Source: Hypoxylon rubiginosum
Lineage: Eukaryota; Ascomycota; Sordariomycetes; Xylariales; Hypoxylaceae
Assembly (NCBI GenBank): GCA_902806565.1
Contig: CADCXA010000029.1
Span: 1,178,001 to 1,242,000 of the forward strand
Length of the DNA: 64,000 bases
Direction of reading: 5' to 3'
The notes beneath the pieces were generated by a model that saw nothing but the letters and a program-made list of their open reading frames with translations, made no database searches and was not told where the DNA came from. Shown piece by piece: positions 43,491-57,000 of the stretch. A program made the translations under genes and the position numbers. Within the stretch, counting starts at the first letter, position 1. Each line of letters begins with the position of its first letter.

Positions 43491-43905
43491 TTTGCCCGTT
43501 GCGTTCTTTCGTTCTTTCCCCCCCGCTGTCTGTGTCCCCCCAAGTTCCAAGTTCCAAGGGTGCGTCTCGCCCTTGTACTCTCCCGTTCCTATGAAGTACC
43601 TTCCCGGAACCAATCTTAAACACACGCAACACACGCGGCTTAGAAGTTACCCCGACGCAACTTCGGTTCGTGTACCGTATGCTTGTGCCGGTACCTAAAA
43701 AAGCAAAAATTCGAAATTTCTTCAGCAATTGCCCAGATGTATCTTTCTCCAGCTTCCAGCTTCCAACTTGCATGCGCTTTCTGCACCGCACTTGCGCACT
43801 GCACTTCTGCACTTCTCACTTTTGCACTCTCGCGCTATGGCACTTATGCCAGTTGGCAACCCCTATTGCGACCAGACACTCTTCTCCAAATCGCTTACAC
43901 CATCA

Positions 43906-43940
43906 ACACCATACACCATACACCATACACCATACACCAT
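43906..43940. repeat. 7-bp tandem repeat (ACACCAT x5)
   Basis: Five exact head-to-tail copies in the methyltransferase upstream region. Confidence 0.9.
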
Positions 43941-43997
43941 ACGCCAATAACTTCGTACACCAGCTCAACCACTTGCAACCCTCCACCTGCACCCAAA

Positions 43998-44029
43998 GTA
44001 TTGACGTATTGACGTATTGACGTATTGAC
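43998..44029. repeat. 8-bp tandem repeat (GTATTGAC x4)
   Basis: Four exact copies, followed by two degenerate copies of the related unit AGGTTGAC. Confidence 0.9.
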
Positions 44030-47000
44030 AGGTTGACAGGTCAGCAACCCTTGGTATCAAAAAGGGTTAGTATGGAAAAAGAAGAATACTTCTTCCCAAT
44101 GCAATGCGCTGCTGTACTATGTCATATGTCATATGTCAGTAATGTTACAGTGTGCCGTTGGTTCGATCTCAGACGGCCATCGTTGCAATGCAACCAATTG
44201 CGGGCTGTCTTGTCTTGTTCTCCTGGTTCTCCTGGTCCGCTTTCTTCTACCAAGCCATGGCCTTGGAGTGCTGTAGCTGTTCGTTGATTGGATGTTTAGG
44301 ACTTTCCGGCAACGCATCCGGTGGAATGATTTCGTCTCGTCTTCGTTTGGGAACCTCCTCCCGAAAGGAATGCTTCTTCTTGTTTCATGAATCGGTGCTG
44401 TTTCCTTATCGGGGATCTGCTAATCTGCTGTGTCCATCCGTGCAGCCGTGTGGTCTGCGTGTTGGCTGTGCAGTGTGCTGATAACCGTTTTATTTTTCAA
44501 GCGGAATGGCCCGCCGTTGCAGAGATCCTCGGAAATCTTCTCCTCCAAGTCTCCAAGGTTCCAAGGTTCCAAGACTGCAAGATCCCCAGGTCCCCCCAGG
44601 CCCCTCCCCCGCCTTAACACTTATAATAGCAATAGCCGCTAAGGCCTGGATGCCAACCAACGGCCCGAGCCCAGCTAATATCTCCCAAGATACCTGGGCA
44701 CCTCGTGACCTATAGGTCCGAACAAGCTCGAGATATTCTGCAGGCTTTTTATTCTTTGGGGTCTCTAGATGACGTCCAATTGGGAATTGACAATTCACGG
44801 CCCGGTGCCTTTCTCGGTAAGTTGACAAGGGAGAATGATGGTGTTTACCAAAGGAGTCTCTTGGCACCAGACACCTCGGAATATCGGGATTTTGTCAATT
44901 TACCTAGGTCCTCTATCGAGCTGTTGGCGACGCTTCGACGGACCACTCTAGGAATTCCCTGATGAACTGCTTTCTGGGTCTGAGAAATATGGTCGATTGT
45001 CGCATCTCGTGTATGTGCTAGTTGACGCAGCATGTAACTGTTGCGATTCTTCTTTCCCAGACAGAGAGTGCTTCTTCATATGTCTTTATTGCCTAGTTAG
45101 TGATATTTCCTAATATCAGTCAGATCACGCATATGTCGCTAAGGATCTGAGAACAAATTTGAAGGATGTTACGAACTCGTACTATCCGTGTTGATCGATT
45201 AGCAGGGTGGCGTCCGTCCGCTACTTCAATGTGTCGTCTTTTCTGTAGATTTGACTCGTATGAAAGTCTTCACGATCCAAATGGCTCAAGGACTCGCTAC
45301 GACTAAGGTCACAGAAAAACATAGCAAGTCATGAGCAGCTTGGGGAGTGGCCGGCTGGTTATGTATGTATGCCTTTTCAAAATCTTAATAAAAAAAACCA
45401 AGACAGTCCTATTCCGTCTAGCGCTATCCCGCATTGTGATCACGATGCTTTAACTCATCCTCTTATGGCTACTTTGGGATGAGTATGATTTCTACCTGTC
45501 AACTAAGACCCAGCGGGTGGACCGACGATCCCTGTGGGCGAGGTTTCTGTGATCCTCCCCCGCATTACGCCCGCATAATGGTGTATAGTGTCCAACTTAT
45601 CCTCACTCGGTACGAACTCGGTGGCCCACTGAGCGCGCTGGATTTCGCCTGCGGCTTGTGATCGAACCCAAGCTCGCAGAATCCCAGACTTTCACGCTCG
45701 CTAGCTAAATCTTGGTCCAGCGATTTTACTATATTGGTAGGGGTGCTCGGTTACTCCCTTGTAGGATACAAACATGTCGGAGCAAGGGAATGTTCTGGGG
45801 TCGGACGACCAGTCCCAGGTAATTGGTCCAGGAAAAGGACCTAGACTCTAGATCATCATGAAGACGGCCCTACTACATACGTATCTTCCATAACACATGA
45901 TATAATATGAGCTTGGTACAAACATACCCTGTGTATAGAACAAATTGGAGTCTGGGCGGTCCGATGATGCTCCACTAGATGTCCATAGGCCACGACAGAT
46001 AAGCTAATATTAACGTGCTTTATCATAGGAGCGCGACGCAGCAGACATCTAGTCCTCCTAGCTACGCCTGTTGTCCCGAGATTCACCCTATTGCGGTTTT
46101 GACAGCTTCGGGGGCTTACGCAACTTCAGGGTTAGACGAAAGATTTATACCAATAGTAAGCTTTCTAAATGTGTCTCGCTTAATGTCGTGCAGCTTCGCA
46201 TCCATCAGGCTGAACTGCAGGGAAGCCAATAATGGGCCGCCCCGGCTTCCCCAGCTTCCAGATTCTTGGCAATGGGAACAAGAGTATTGAGGCTGTTGTG
46301 GCCGAAGACCCAAGCTTGGTTAGATGAGGTGCGTATACCACTACGGATCGGGCTTTATCCGCAAGTACGTGACGACACATGTATCGTGTGTGGTCTCGAC
46401 GGATAACATCTCTGAAGTCGTAGCATCAAATGATGCAGATGACGCGAATAATTACCCAGGTAACTTGTCGAGACAAACGTAACTGGGTACTACCTATAGA
46501 TAGCCAAGGAAATGCAACGGGCAACATTAAAGTGAGTTGAGTGCGTTAGATACGTAGGCGATAGAGGTAGATAGATATACGATTCTTAGCATTGCCTAGC
46601 TAAATATTTATATCAGTGAGTATATTGTGAGTTTTGCTATATCTCCCCATACTATTGACAAGATAGCTGGCCATTAGTATAGCGGTCAAAGCCGACCGAC
46701 CCAAGTAGAACACACTACTGTGTCATTATCATAAGCAAACACCACTGTGATACGTCGGTGAGGTCGTTCCCTTTTTGGGAGGACTAGGCATTCTTAAGAA
46801 AATTAACCGATTGCTGATTGAGATGGACGCGAGGGTTGTTTAGAAATAAGGCGAAGATGTACCTAAGGCTAAGGATATAGGTATGAGGTATAATTAAATT
46901 CTCGGATGACACTGTAGGCACTGTAGGCACTGTATATAGGCCTTAGAACAAAAGCTCAAAAAAAGACTGTCTTGGTTACCTGGCTGCCTGACAAGTCAGA

Positions 47001-47302
47001 TACCTGGATGCCCAAGTATTGTACGTGGCACGGGCTCTGCAGCTAATTTATCAGTTCTATGTATAAAACACCGCCCTACGTACGATGACATACGATGGCT
47101 GCAAGGCTGAACTTCCCAATAAAAACTAGCTGCTGACTAAACTATTCGCGGCAGTTCAAGATTTTTACATCACGTGACAAGGCTCACCCTCCGCATCTGG
47201 CTCGATTCCGCGTCGTTCGTACCCATTCGCGACCAAAGCTTGGAGCAAGTACAAGCTCCTCCACGGTCCACCCCATACCTTACCTAAGAATACCTGAGGT
47301 AT

Positions 47303-47334
47303 CTAGACTGCTAGACTGCTAGACTGCTAGACAG
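47303..47334. repeat. 8-bp tandem repeat (CTAGACTG x3 plus variant)
   Basis: Three exact copies and a fourth with one base change, about 1.2 kb upstream of CCR4. Confidence 0.9.
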
Positions 47335-48537
47335 CCCAGACCACTGACCACCAGATCCATACCTCACCAAGATCTTCTCTAGTCTCCAGTCTCCAGCTTG
47401 TCAACCGCATTCTCAACCACCTTGAACCAACACGAACACCCGTCAATCCCGACCCTCACTCGGTCCTTTCGGTACTGTTCTGCTACCGCTTACATTTTCA
47501 GCCGAGCTCCGTTGTTTGTGCACAGCAGCTAATCCGTATTGCCATCTTCCGTCCAAATCTGAAATCGTCACGTAGCCTATCGCTGTTGCCATCGCCTTGC
47601 GCCTTGCTCTACTGTACGTCTCATTTCTCTTATAATATATATATCTAACTTACCTACTCTTCCTATCTTCCCTCCCCCCATTATCGCATCTTTCTACTTC
47701 TCCCCTCTACTGCGGCCTAAGTCTACTGAGGCCTAAGCTCTAGACTCTAGGCCCTCCGTTTTACGTTCTACGTGACCCGCAGCTGTTCGAGTCTAGACTC
47801 GAATCTTCTCTACCGTGACTCCTACTTGCGACCTACTGCTAACCTCGTCAACTGTTTACCTGCAGGGCTTTATCAGAATAACACTACCGTGAGCTTCGAT
47901 GAACCGCGTGGACGAAGAACGAGCTGCCCCAATATAACTTCTGTCGCGCGCCAGCTTCCCGTATCTATCAAAATTAGGTCCCTGGTGCAAATCAGCGGCG
48001 AACCAAAAATAAAACCACGACTGCCCAACCTCCTCCGAGGCCACCTGCGTATTCGTGCATAATATTCGCGACTCAAGCGGCGCCGATTTGACTGAGATCC
48101 GACGTCCGCATACCTACTACTCGGCGGGACTGGTGTCCTACGATCTTCCATGCCGCTCAACAGAGTTCTCGATCTACATGCATGGATATCCCCCAGTAAT
48201 CTGTCCTTTCCGCTTTCTGGTACAAGTTCTTAAGGACGGTTCCGGGCAACGCGTCGTAATCGCTCCTTGTCGCAAACCAGGTTGCTCTTCAGCACCTCGA
48301 TGGCACACAGTATTCCGTACATACAGCGAACCACTCCACATCTATTATACGTGAACTCTACATTGACATCCTCTGTTTTCATACCCGAGAATCGTCTAAA
48401 AGTAAAACTACACCCAATAAATCACATACACCCCGAGATCATACCGAGCGCAGCCTTTATATCCTCGCGCCGTCGCCAGCCCGTTGCGCTGACACGGTAT
48501 TTCTCCCACTAAATCGCCGTCTCATCTTCCGCGCGGC

Positions 48538-50783
48538 ATGTATGGGCCGAACCATCAACAGGGGCACGGCTCGCGCCTCAATGGGGTCCCCGGTGGCCGT
48601 GGCATGGCGCCACAGATGATGTACAACTTCGTCCAGCAAAATACACACCAACATCATACTCATCCGCAGCAACACCACCAGAACCTGCCGCAGGATCACG
48701 CAGGTCATGGCGCGACTTCGGGTACCATAACACATTCTACCTTCTCGTCTGGGCTAATGTCCAATGTCACTCCCTTCACTCCCAGCAACCACCAAAATGG
48801 GAATGCTCCTGGTTCCCGTGGTGGCCAAGGGCAGCAGGTGAGCGAACATTGGGCCGAGCAGTTGAAATCATTCAAGGAGTCTGAGCGTGCTCACCAGACC
48901 ATGACGGAGCAACATCAACCTCACTACTTTGCTCGGCTCAGAGCAAGTGAGAATAAGGGTATCGGTCCTGCTCTGCCGAGTGCCTCGGCCGAATCTACTG
49001 TCGACGGAGAACTGGAGGATAGGGGCCGGCCTGTTAATGTCGACAAGGCCCTAGACAGACAGGATTGGCTCAACATTGACTTTAGTGGGCAAGGGCTTAA
49101 GAATATTTCTGTTATGCTTTTTGATCACTATGCATTTCTCACTGAACTCTATCTCGCGTCTAACAGCTTAACACACTTACCTTCTGAGATAGGGCAGCTC
49201 CGATCGCTGCGCTACTTGGATGTTTCGCATAACCAACTCACTACTCTGCCCCCTGAGCTGGGTATGTGTACGCCTCTCCGCCAGCTGCTCCTCTATAACA
49301 ACCTTATCCAAACGATCCCCTCAGAACTTGGAGCATTGCACTTTCTAGAGCTCCTGGGCATTCAAGGGAACCCACTGGAGCACGATCTGAAGCAGAAGCT
49401 TATGGACGAAGGCACCAAAGCCTTGATCGCTCATCTCAAGGAACAAGCACCCGGTATGAAGCCTTCAATCATCCCCTTCCAGACTTATATGCCTATGAAT
49501 ATCGGTTTTCTTACTCCTATCTACACCAAAACGCGACTGAAACCTGAAAACTAACTATATTCTTAGTGCCCATGCCCCCGAACCCACGTGAGCCCATCAC
49601 TATTCAAGAAGATGTAGGCTCAGACAAGGAGCGCATTCGTATCTTGTCGTGGAACACGCTCTGCGATAAATATGCAACTAGCGCATTATACGGGTATACT
49701 CCAGCTAGTGCCCTATCCTGGGAATACCGCAAGGAGAGCATCATTCGAGAGCTATGCGAACGGAAGGCCGACGTCATCTGTTTACAGGAGACGGCGATGG
49801 ATGCCTTCGACACGTTCTTCACCCCCGAACTCGCTAAGCGTGGCTATAGGGGTGTCTTTTATCCAAAGACTCGCGTGAAGCATATGATGGGTAAGGATCA
49901 ACAAACCGTAGATGGCTGTTCGATCTTCTATAAGAGCGATAAGTACATATTATTGGACAAGCAGCTGGTTGATTTCAGGCAAACGGCTATTAACCGACCC
50001 GACATGAAGTCTGCCGATGATGTCTTCAACCGTGTTATGCCGAAAGACACTATTGCTGTCTACTGCTTTTTCGAATCACGGTTTACAGGCAATCGGTTTA
50101 TTGTTGTCAACGCGCACCTCTGCTGGGAGTCCTTCCTGGCTGACGTAAAGGCCGTGCAAACGGGTATCTTGATGGAGCTGGTTACTAAACAGTCCGAAAG
50201 ATACACGCGGCGCGCGCCCTTACCGATCAGCGAGAAGCGGCTGATCAAGCCGGTATCAGAGGAGGATGAGGATGATGATTCAGACGATGAGTATCCAGAG
50301 CCCGCACCCAGCCAAGAATACCGAAACAACACGGACATCCCCCTGCTTGTCTGTGGCGACTATAACTCGATGGTAGACAGTTCTGTATATGAGCTACTTG
50401 AGACAGGTCGCATCCCGCCCGACCATCCTGACTTGATTGGCCACTCGTATGGCAACTTCACGCGCGACGGTATCGAGCACCCCTTTAGCTTGCGGAATGC
50501 GTATGCGCATCTTTTCGGAACCCCTGACGAACTGACCTTTACGAATTACACGCCGACCTTCTCTGGTGTGCTGGATTACATCTGGTATACTACCAACACG
50601 CTAGATGTTATCGAGTTGCTGGGACCTCCGGACTACGAGTATCTCAAACGTGTACCAGGATTTCCGAATTACCACTTCCCGGCTGACCATATCCAAATCA
50701 TGGGTGATTTCGTCTTCAAGTCGCGCAAGGACAAGAAGGTGGTCTCTGAACAAGACCGGTCAGGGGGTTCATCGAGGAATTGA
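48538..50783 (+). CDS. CCR4: Ccr4 poly(A)-specific deadenylase (CCR4-NOT catalytic subunit)
   Basis: Removes mRNA poly(A) tails as the main nuclease of the CCR4-NOT complex. Two exons, 48538-49453 and 49567-50783, give 710 aa; the 113-nt intron interrupts KEQAPVPMPPNPRE. Seen in order: a Gln/His-rich N-terminus; leucine-rich repeats at about residues 180-285 (LTELYLASNSLTHLPSEIGQ and two more), which bind the NOT scaffold; then an exonuclease/endonuclease/phosphatase domain at about 330-690 with SWNTLCDKYA, the metal-binding Glu in CLQETAMD, NAHLCW, CGDYNS, LDYIWY and the catalytic His in PADHIQI. An in-frame TGA lies about 50 bp upstream of the chosen ATG with no ATG between. The set of catalytic residues is complete. 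A Glu/Asp-rich insert (EEDEDDDSDDEYPE) lies in the nuclease domain. Confidence 0.95.
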
Positions 50784-52032
50784 ATACCGACATAGGTCGG
50801 CGACTCTTATGGGCATTAGGTATAAGTTAGAGTCGCCAGTCGCCTGATAACGTGAATATAGGCGATGGCGACCTCTCTTTATCTCTTGACCACGGAGCAT
50901 TATCCATTACTGCTAGGACATACCGATTCAAATCACAGTAATGGACATGTTTCATGATAACCTCATCCCCAGAGCGTCCCTGGGTGATGCCCCGAGATGC
51001 GTGTACATGACAGAAATGAGGAATGGGGGGATGCAAACAAATATTTTCTCATACTCTGAGGATTAGTTTTGGCAGGGGAAGGGGCTGAGTTGGGTTGGAC
51101 ATTTTGGATGGCGGAGTGAGGGTGGACTCTTTTTACGATCTGATCTCTGCACTACAAGTTTTCCAGTTTTTCTTCCGCTCTGTTGGCGTCCAAACATGCA
51201 GTGTACGATGGTAGCACTTTTTTTACAAAGTGAGGAATGACGAGCTGCTTTTCCACGCAGTCTCTTTGCAGACGGACGCCGTTCTACGTTGCATCAATAC
51301 GCATCAATGATTTCCTGCTGTTGTTGCGTGATACGTGATTTTTGGTTGAAGATACCTGGATTCTCCGCGAGTACTGCTGCTCACACGCTCATCGACTTGG
51401 AATAGTCCCGAGAATATGCATATATTAATACAGATGACCATGCAAGTTCTGAAATACCATGTTACCTACCGACCCGCGCAAGTATAGCCCATTACCGTCA
51501 ATGAAAGCTGCAGGTTCTGAGATGCCAGGTATATCGACCTTGGCAATGTGAGATCTGACCTTCGGAAATGCATAATCTCAAGCCAATTTGATCTTCCCGA
51601 ACCATATATTTAACAACAGTGGTACATAGATGACCGAATTTCGCCTCAACCCGCACAAGTACCACAAAAGCATGCCCGGTCTACTTCCGCGGCAAGCAGA
51701 TCTGCCTCACCGTTTAGGCAACGGCTTTTTCTTCAATAGGATTGGACATGATAAATATTCTGCAGAAGCCTGTACTATGTTTCCCTTAAGTCTAATTGTG
51801 ACGAAATATCGATCTTCAATGCTCCGTACAGTCAGACAAAAACTCTGATTTCTAAGAACGTTACATACGAGCTTCGCCTATTTCTTGCAATTCCTAGTAG
51901 ATCCACCGGTCATTTCTTTACTATTCGCGACAATTGGTATATATCTCCTACTTTGCAGTCGAGATATTGGAATTAATTTTCCTCTCGTAGTCATGATAGC
52001 ACTTGGAATTGTTTCTAGACCCTGTTGAAGAT
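50784..52032. other. Intergenic, no gene seen
   Basis: CCR4 3' side and upstream region of the protease gene. Short frames only. Confidence 0.6.
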
Positions 52033-54091
52033 ATGCGGCTTCCATTCTTTTTAAGCGTACTGGTAGCTTCGGTCGCGGCTTCACCATCCAGCAGTAACTA
52101 TGTCTTACACGAAAAGAGAGGAGAGGCTACCTCCAAGTCCTGGATTAAGCGTACGGTGGTTGACCCAAGGATGAGCCTCCCGATGCGGATTGGCCTTAAG
52201 CAGAGCAATCTGTACAACGGGCACGATCTCCTCATGGACGTCTCACACCCCGACTCTCCGAACTACGGGAAGTATTACACGCCGGAGCAGGTTGACCAAC
52301 TTTTCGCCCCTTCCGCAGAGACGGTCGAAATTGTCCGCCAGTGGCTTGAGGCTTCGGGGGTCTCCGGGCATCGTATCTCTCAGTCCGTTAATAAGGCGTG
52401 GCTCCAGTTCGATGCTGATACAGAGGAGGCAGAGGAACTGCTCAAGACTACATATCACATATTTGAACACGCAGATACTGGCAGCAAGAAGGTCGCCTGC
52501 GACGAGTAAGTTTCTTCACGTAACAAGGTGAACTTTTTCTCACAATAGATTCTACAGGTATCATTTACCAAGCCATGTTCAAGATCATGTGGACTATATA
52601 ACCCCAGGAATAAAACTCCTCCTAGGCCCAAATAACAAGAAGGAGTTATCTACGGAGAAGAGATCATCTCGTTCATCTAAAAAAACTGGGAGTACATCTA
52701 TACGTAACTCAATGTCAGCGCAAGCCTTGCCGTTCCCGTTGGACCAGTTGAAAGGTCTCGACCATTGCGACACCGTCATGACACCAACCTGTGTTTTTGC
52801 ACTGTACAATCTAACAAAACCCGACAAAGCCCATCCTGATAACCAGCTTGGTATTTACGAGTTTGCCGACCAGTATAATCAGATTGACATGGACCGCTGG
52901 TTTAGAGACTTCGCCCCTGAAATCCCGAATGGAACACATCCCGACGTCAAAAGCGTGGACGGCGGCGTTGCTCCCGGGCCCCAGGGGGCAGGATTCGAGT
53001 CGTTTCTCGACCTTCAGATCGCCTACCCCCTTCTACATCCGCAGGGCATCGTCCTCTATCAGGTAGAGGACGAGGTGTATTCGCATGGCGACTTCGACCA
53101 CAAGGGCCTGTTCAACAACTTCCTCGACTCCATCGACGGCAGCTACTGCGATTATTCGGCGTACGGCGAGACGGGCAACAACCCGGACTTCGACTTCCCG
53201 TACCCCGACCCGGCCCCCGGGGGCTACAAGGGCGCCCTGCAGTGCGGCGTTTATCAGCCGACCAACGTCCTGTCCGTCTCGTACGCGCTCGCCGAGGACC
53301 AGCTCCCGATCCCGTACCAGCGCCGCCAGTGCGACGAGTGGATGAAGCTCGGCCTGCGGGGCGTGTCCGTGGTCTTCGCGTCCGGCGACCACGGCGTCGG
53401 CGGCAGCTTCGGCTGGAGCGAGCGCCCGAACTTCTGCCTCGGCCCCGACGGGTCCATCTTCAACCCGGCGTGGCCTGCCACCTGCCCCTACGTCACGGCC
53501 GCCGGCGCCACGTACCTGCCCCCCGGCGCCGACGCGCGCCGCGACAAAGAAGTGGCCGCGTACGTCCCCGGCCTGAAGTCGGGCGGCGGCTTCAGCAACA
53601 TCTTCCCGACGCCGGCGTACCAGCGGGCGGCCGTGGACCGGTACCTGGAGGTAGCGGCGGACCCGGCCGTGCGCGCGTACCCGAGCTACGCGTCGACGGC
53701 GTACGCGAACGACAGCTTCGGCGCGGGCGGCGGCCTGTACAACCGCGCCGGGCGCGCGTACCCGGACGTCGGGGCGGCGGGGGCCAACGTCGCGCTGTAC
53801 GGCGACAACCAGACGAGCTGGCCGAACGCGGGGACCAGCGTGTCGGCGCCGGTGTTCGCGGCCGTGCTGACGCGGATCAACGAGGAGCGGCTCGCGGCCG
53901 GGAAGACGACCGTGGGGTTCGTGAACCCGGTGCTGTACGCGCACCCGGAGGTCCTGCGCGATATTACGGCCGGGAACAACTCGGCGTGCGGGTCGGCCGG
54001 GTTTATCGCGTCGGAGGGTTGGGACCCCGTGACGGGGCTGGGGACGCCGGATTATCCGGCTATGCTGGATTTGTGGATGAGTTTGCCTTAG
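52033..54091 (+). CDS. Secreted sedolisin (S53) tripeptidyl-peptidase-like protease
   Basis: Acid-active serine-carboxyl protease releasing short peptides from protein N-termini. Two exons, 52033-52505 and 52558-54091, with a 52-nt intron, give 668 aa. Seen: signal peptide MRLPFFLSVLVASVAA; an activation pro-domain to about residue 200 (SHPDSPNYGKYYTPEQVDQLF is the usual pro-domain motif); catalytic Glu/Asp pair in FESFLDLQ (about 304 and 308); oxyanion Asp in ASGDHGVGG (about 433); nucleophile Ser in GTSVSAP (about 584); and the calcium site DITAGNN followed by GWDPVTGLGTP near the C-terminus. All active-site residues are present. The start at 52033 opens directly with the signal peptide. 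From about 53,070 the gene turns very GC-rich, creating a 380-codon antisense frame that is not a gene. Confidence 0.95.
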
Positions 54092-57000
54092 ATTTAGGGG
54101 CTGGCGGCTCCGTCTAAAATAGGGGCGCGAATAGGAGAGGTGGCACTTGTTACAAACTATCAGCTTGGCTGGCAAAGTCTCGATATTAAAAGGAAGTTAA
54201 TTTCATTGATAGTTTACAAACTAAGTGTATATGCACCTAGGTATTTGCCTAGGTACCTAAGACATCGGGTAATAATGTCTCTAATGTGCTTTTTATCACA
54301 AATCTAAGGAATATAACGTATTTTGGTTATGGTTATGACTTTACAGTTACAATGGACTCGTTAAGCACTCGACAACATATTTACTCGTGTCTATGTTCCT
54401 ACATACTCAGGTAGGTAGGTAGATATCCGTGCTCCTTGATAGCATATCATTACAGAGTTCTCTTACGAACTATATGAGGGTCTGGAACTATGCTGGCATA
54501 ATAGGTACCTAATAGTGTGTCTAGTTCTAAATGACGGAACAGTGATACTATTGAAATAGATTAATAACCCTTCTTATATATTGGAATCGTTTTGGAATGC
54601 TGATATGAGCATTCAAAACTTTAAGACGAACTATTTTCCTTTCCTTTCCTTTTCTCCCTCTTCTTCTTGAGGTCAGTGTTAATTACCTAGGCAGGTATTT
54701 TTTCTTTCAATTAACTCGTCCATATATCGAGTGTAATAGAGTGATGTTAAGTCTAAGCACGCCTTTATAAAAAGTCTTGATCAATAGGTACTTGAATTTT
54801 CATCTTTCTTTGAGTTTGTATTTTTATCTAAATACGGGTTAAGCAAGAACAACTTACTTAACACTTTACAACAATATAGGCAAGTAAAGATAGTAGTGGG
54901 CAAGAAACTGTCTTTCCCCTATACCAAATACTGTATCGTTGCAAGGTCACATATTCGCCACTCGCTTGCAAGTGTATACCCCAGGTTTGACTAGGGAAAG
55001 GGGGCTTTGATTTCCTATTCTTTCCGATCAGCTCGTCGACAACTCTCTTCCACTTTTCATCAATAATGGCTCTACTTCTAAGCCCGCCTGTACTCGACTT
55101 CCTTCTCCCTTCTCATTTTCGAAATCTGCTAAGATCAACATGTAGAGCACAGCTAGGTAGCTCGACTGCGCTCGGCCATCTCGGAGGCAGACCAACTCCA
55201 TCCAAAGGTCTAGTCCGAGATAGACCGCTGCTGATCTTGATACCCCAGGCTTCGGCTAGTTTAAAGACCCTCACGAAGTCGTTAGCGATCTTCTCCCCAC
55301 GGGGTTGGAAATTCTGACCGCCATATGCACGCCGTCCGTATCCTAGAACCAAGAGTCCGACCGAGAGCGCCAAGCTGACGTACAGCACTGCGTTGGATAG
55401 ATCAAAGCACGAAGCATCCGCGATGTTGGCCGCCGACCTCATCAAACTAATGTCGCCGCATCACGTTGTCTCCGAGATGATTAAGCGTAGCTTCGGGACT
55501 TAGTTCACTTTGGGTTGCCACCTCGCGAGGGAACGGCCGAGAGCAAGTTATCCTGGGGAGCCAATTGACCGAGTCCCCCCGAAGTCAGAAGCCCGAGAGA
55601 CCCGACCCCAATCTTATAGGTCTTTATAGACCAAGGTCGCTCTCAAGAGGTCCACATTATGCCCGAGCCTAAGAGCTGCAAGGGCATCGTAGCGACTATA
55701 GAATGGTGACTATAGAACGCATCGAAAGTCACAGCTTAATTTCCACCACTCATGATAACCTGTGCTCTTCAGCTCGTTGACAGATTCTGTTTAGCCCACT
55801 TCAGTTAGCACTGATGATCACAGACGTGCATGTGATGTCGCCGCCGATGTGATTATAGACTCTGCAGGCCGGCAACTAGATGCGAGAGGAGTATAGATCT
55901 GTACCATACCGAGCTAATGGCCGAAGAAATCGACGCTACAAGAAGACTGGAAAATCTAGATCTACGAACAAGCCTTAATGTGGCTACGAGGGATCGACTC
56001 ATTGCGATATCACGAACAAGTATGGACATGTGAGGCAGTCAGGAAATATACGGTAAAGTATTACGAAACTCGTAGCATGCTGTTCATCCATTCCTGCTAT
56101 TGCTCCGACATACTTACCTAGATACGTTTAAGCTTAGGAACGGGATAGGAAACATCGTTCTATATCTATACCTAGGTAATTTATGTCTCTCGGCATGTCT
56201 CGTTAGCCTGTGACTAATTACGTCTTCCACCGTCGGAATTCGAATCGGAAGACAGCTAATCAGGAGACCAGATCTGAAACGCAATATGTTCGTCGGGATA
56301 CTTGCATGGTGTCCGATTTATTAGAATCTGTTGGAGGAATCGTAAATGCTACTAGGCGGCGCAGTCAGTCGGCGATGGTTCCAGAAACGGATGAACGTCT
56401 TTTTTTTCTCGACTGCGGTTGATACAGATGCTTGAGAATATGTACTCCTGAACCCCTGAACTAGACGGACTTGTAAGGGCATATGGACGCAAGTAAAATG
56501 AGATTTGGATTTGAAATGCTACTATGGCTATTGCATGAAATAGCAGGATTTTCGTGTGTGCCGATATCATTTCGTACGATCGGACGAAGAAGCGAACCCC
56601 AGATTCTCGCCAACGCAAGCCCCCCCCAGCCTGGCAGCGGTTATACGATAAGATTGGTGGATAATACGGCGACGAGCCCTAAACGAACGAATCCAAGGCG
56701 ACGGCCCCGTTCTGAAATGCGCAAAGCCGGGGAAGGGGTATCGATATGGCATCGCATCCTATATATATTCGGACCGACGTCCCCATGGGACATGATGGCG
56801 CGCCTGCGAGGGCGCCGTCACGAAGCGTTGAAGAGGGAATGAGCTTACTAGCATGTCCTTGCAGTCGGCCTTTTCTTGTTTTGCGGGGGAGGTCCTCGCG
56901 AAAGGGGGAAAGCTGGGGTCGGGGTACGCTCGAGGTCTTTCTCCACAGACTTAGACAGTTAAAGGCCTAGCGGGACTAGCAGATAATTAGCAGATTCTGA

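Larger units (their letters stand above)
43491..48537. other. About 5 kb without a recognisable gene
   Basis: Upstream of the methyltransferase (-) and of CCR4 (+), so both promoters lie here. Many short overlapping frames occur on both strands, none with a domain. The last 900 bp (about 47,600-48,537) is rich in C and T and probably includes the CCR4 5' leader; a 96-codon frame at 47772-48062 could be an upstream frame within it. The stretch contains three short tandem repeats listed separately. Confidence 0.5.

Noticed and set aside
46673..46712. TAGTATAGCGGTC resembling a tRNA A box
   Set aside because: No B box or acceptor stem at the expected distance.
47772..48062. 96-codon plus frame upstream of CCR4 as a possible first exon
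   Set aside because: No similarity to the family N-terminus and an in-frame TGA lies between it and the CCR4 ATG in the genomic frame; more likely leader sequence.
53242..54117. 291-codon frame on the + strand inside the sedolisin gene, shifted by one
   Set aside because: Arg/Gly/Pro-rich shadow of the GC-rich coding sequence.
53033..54175. 380-codon antisense frame opposite the sedolisin gene
   Set aside because: It is Arg/Ala/Val-rich without any domain and exists because the sense strand has G/C at almost every third position. The sense frame carries the complete S53 active site.
55113..55445. 110-codon minus frame with one possible membrane segment
   Set aside because: No start context, partner exon or family recognised; an opposing 83-codon frame overlaps it.
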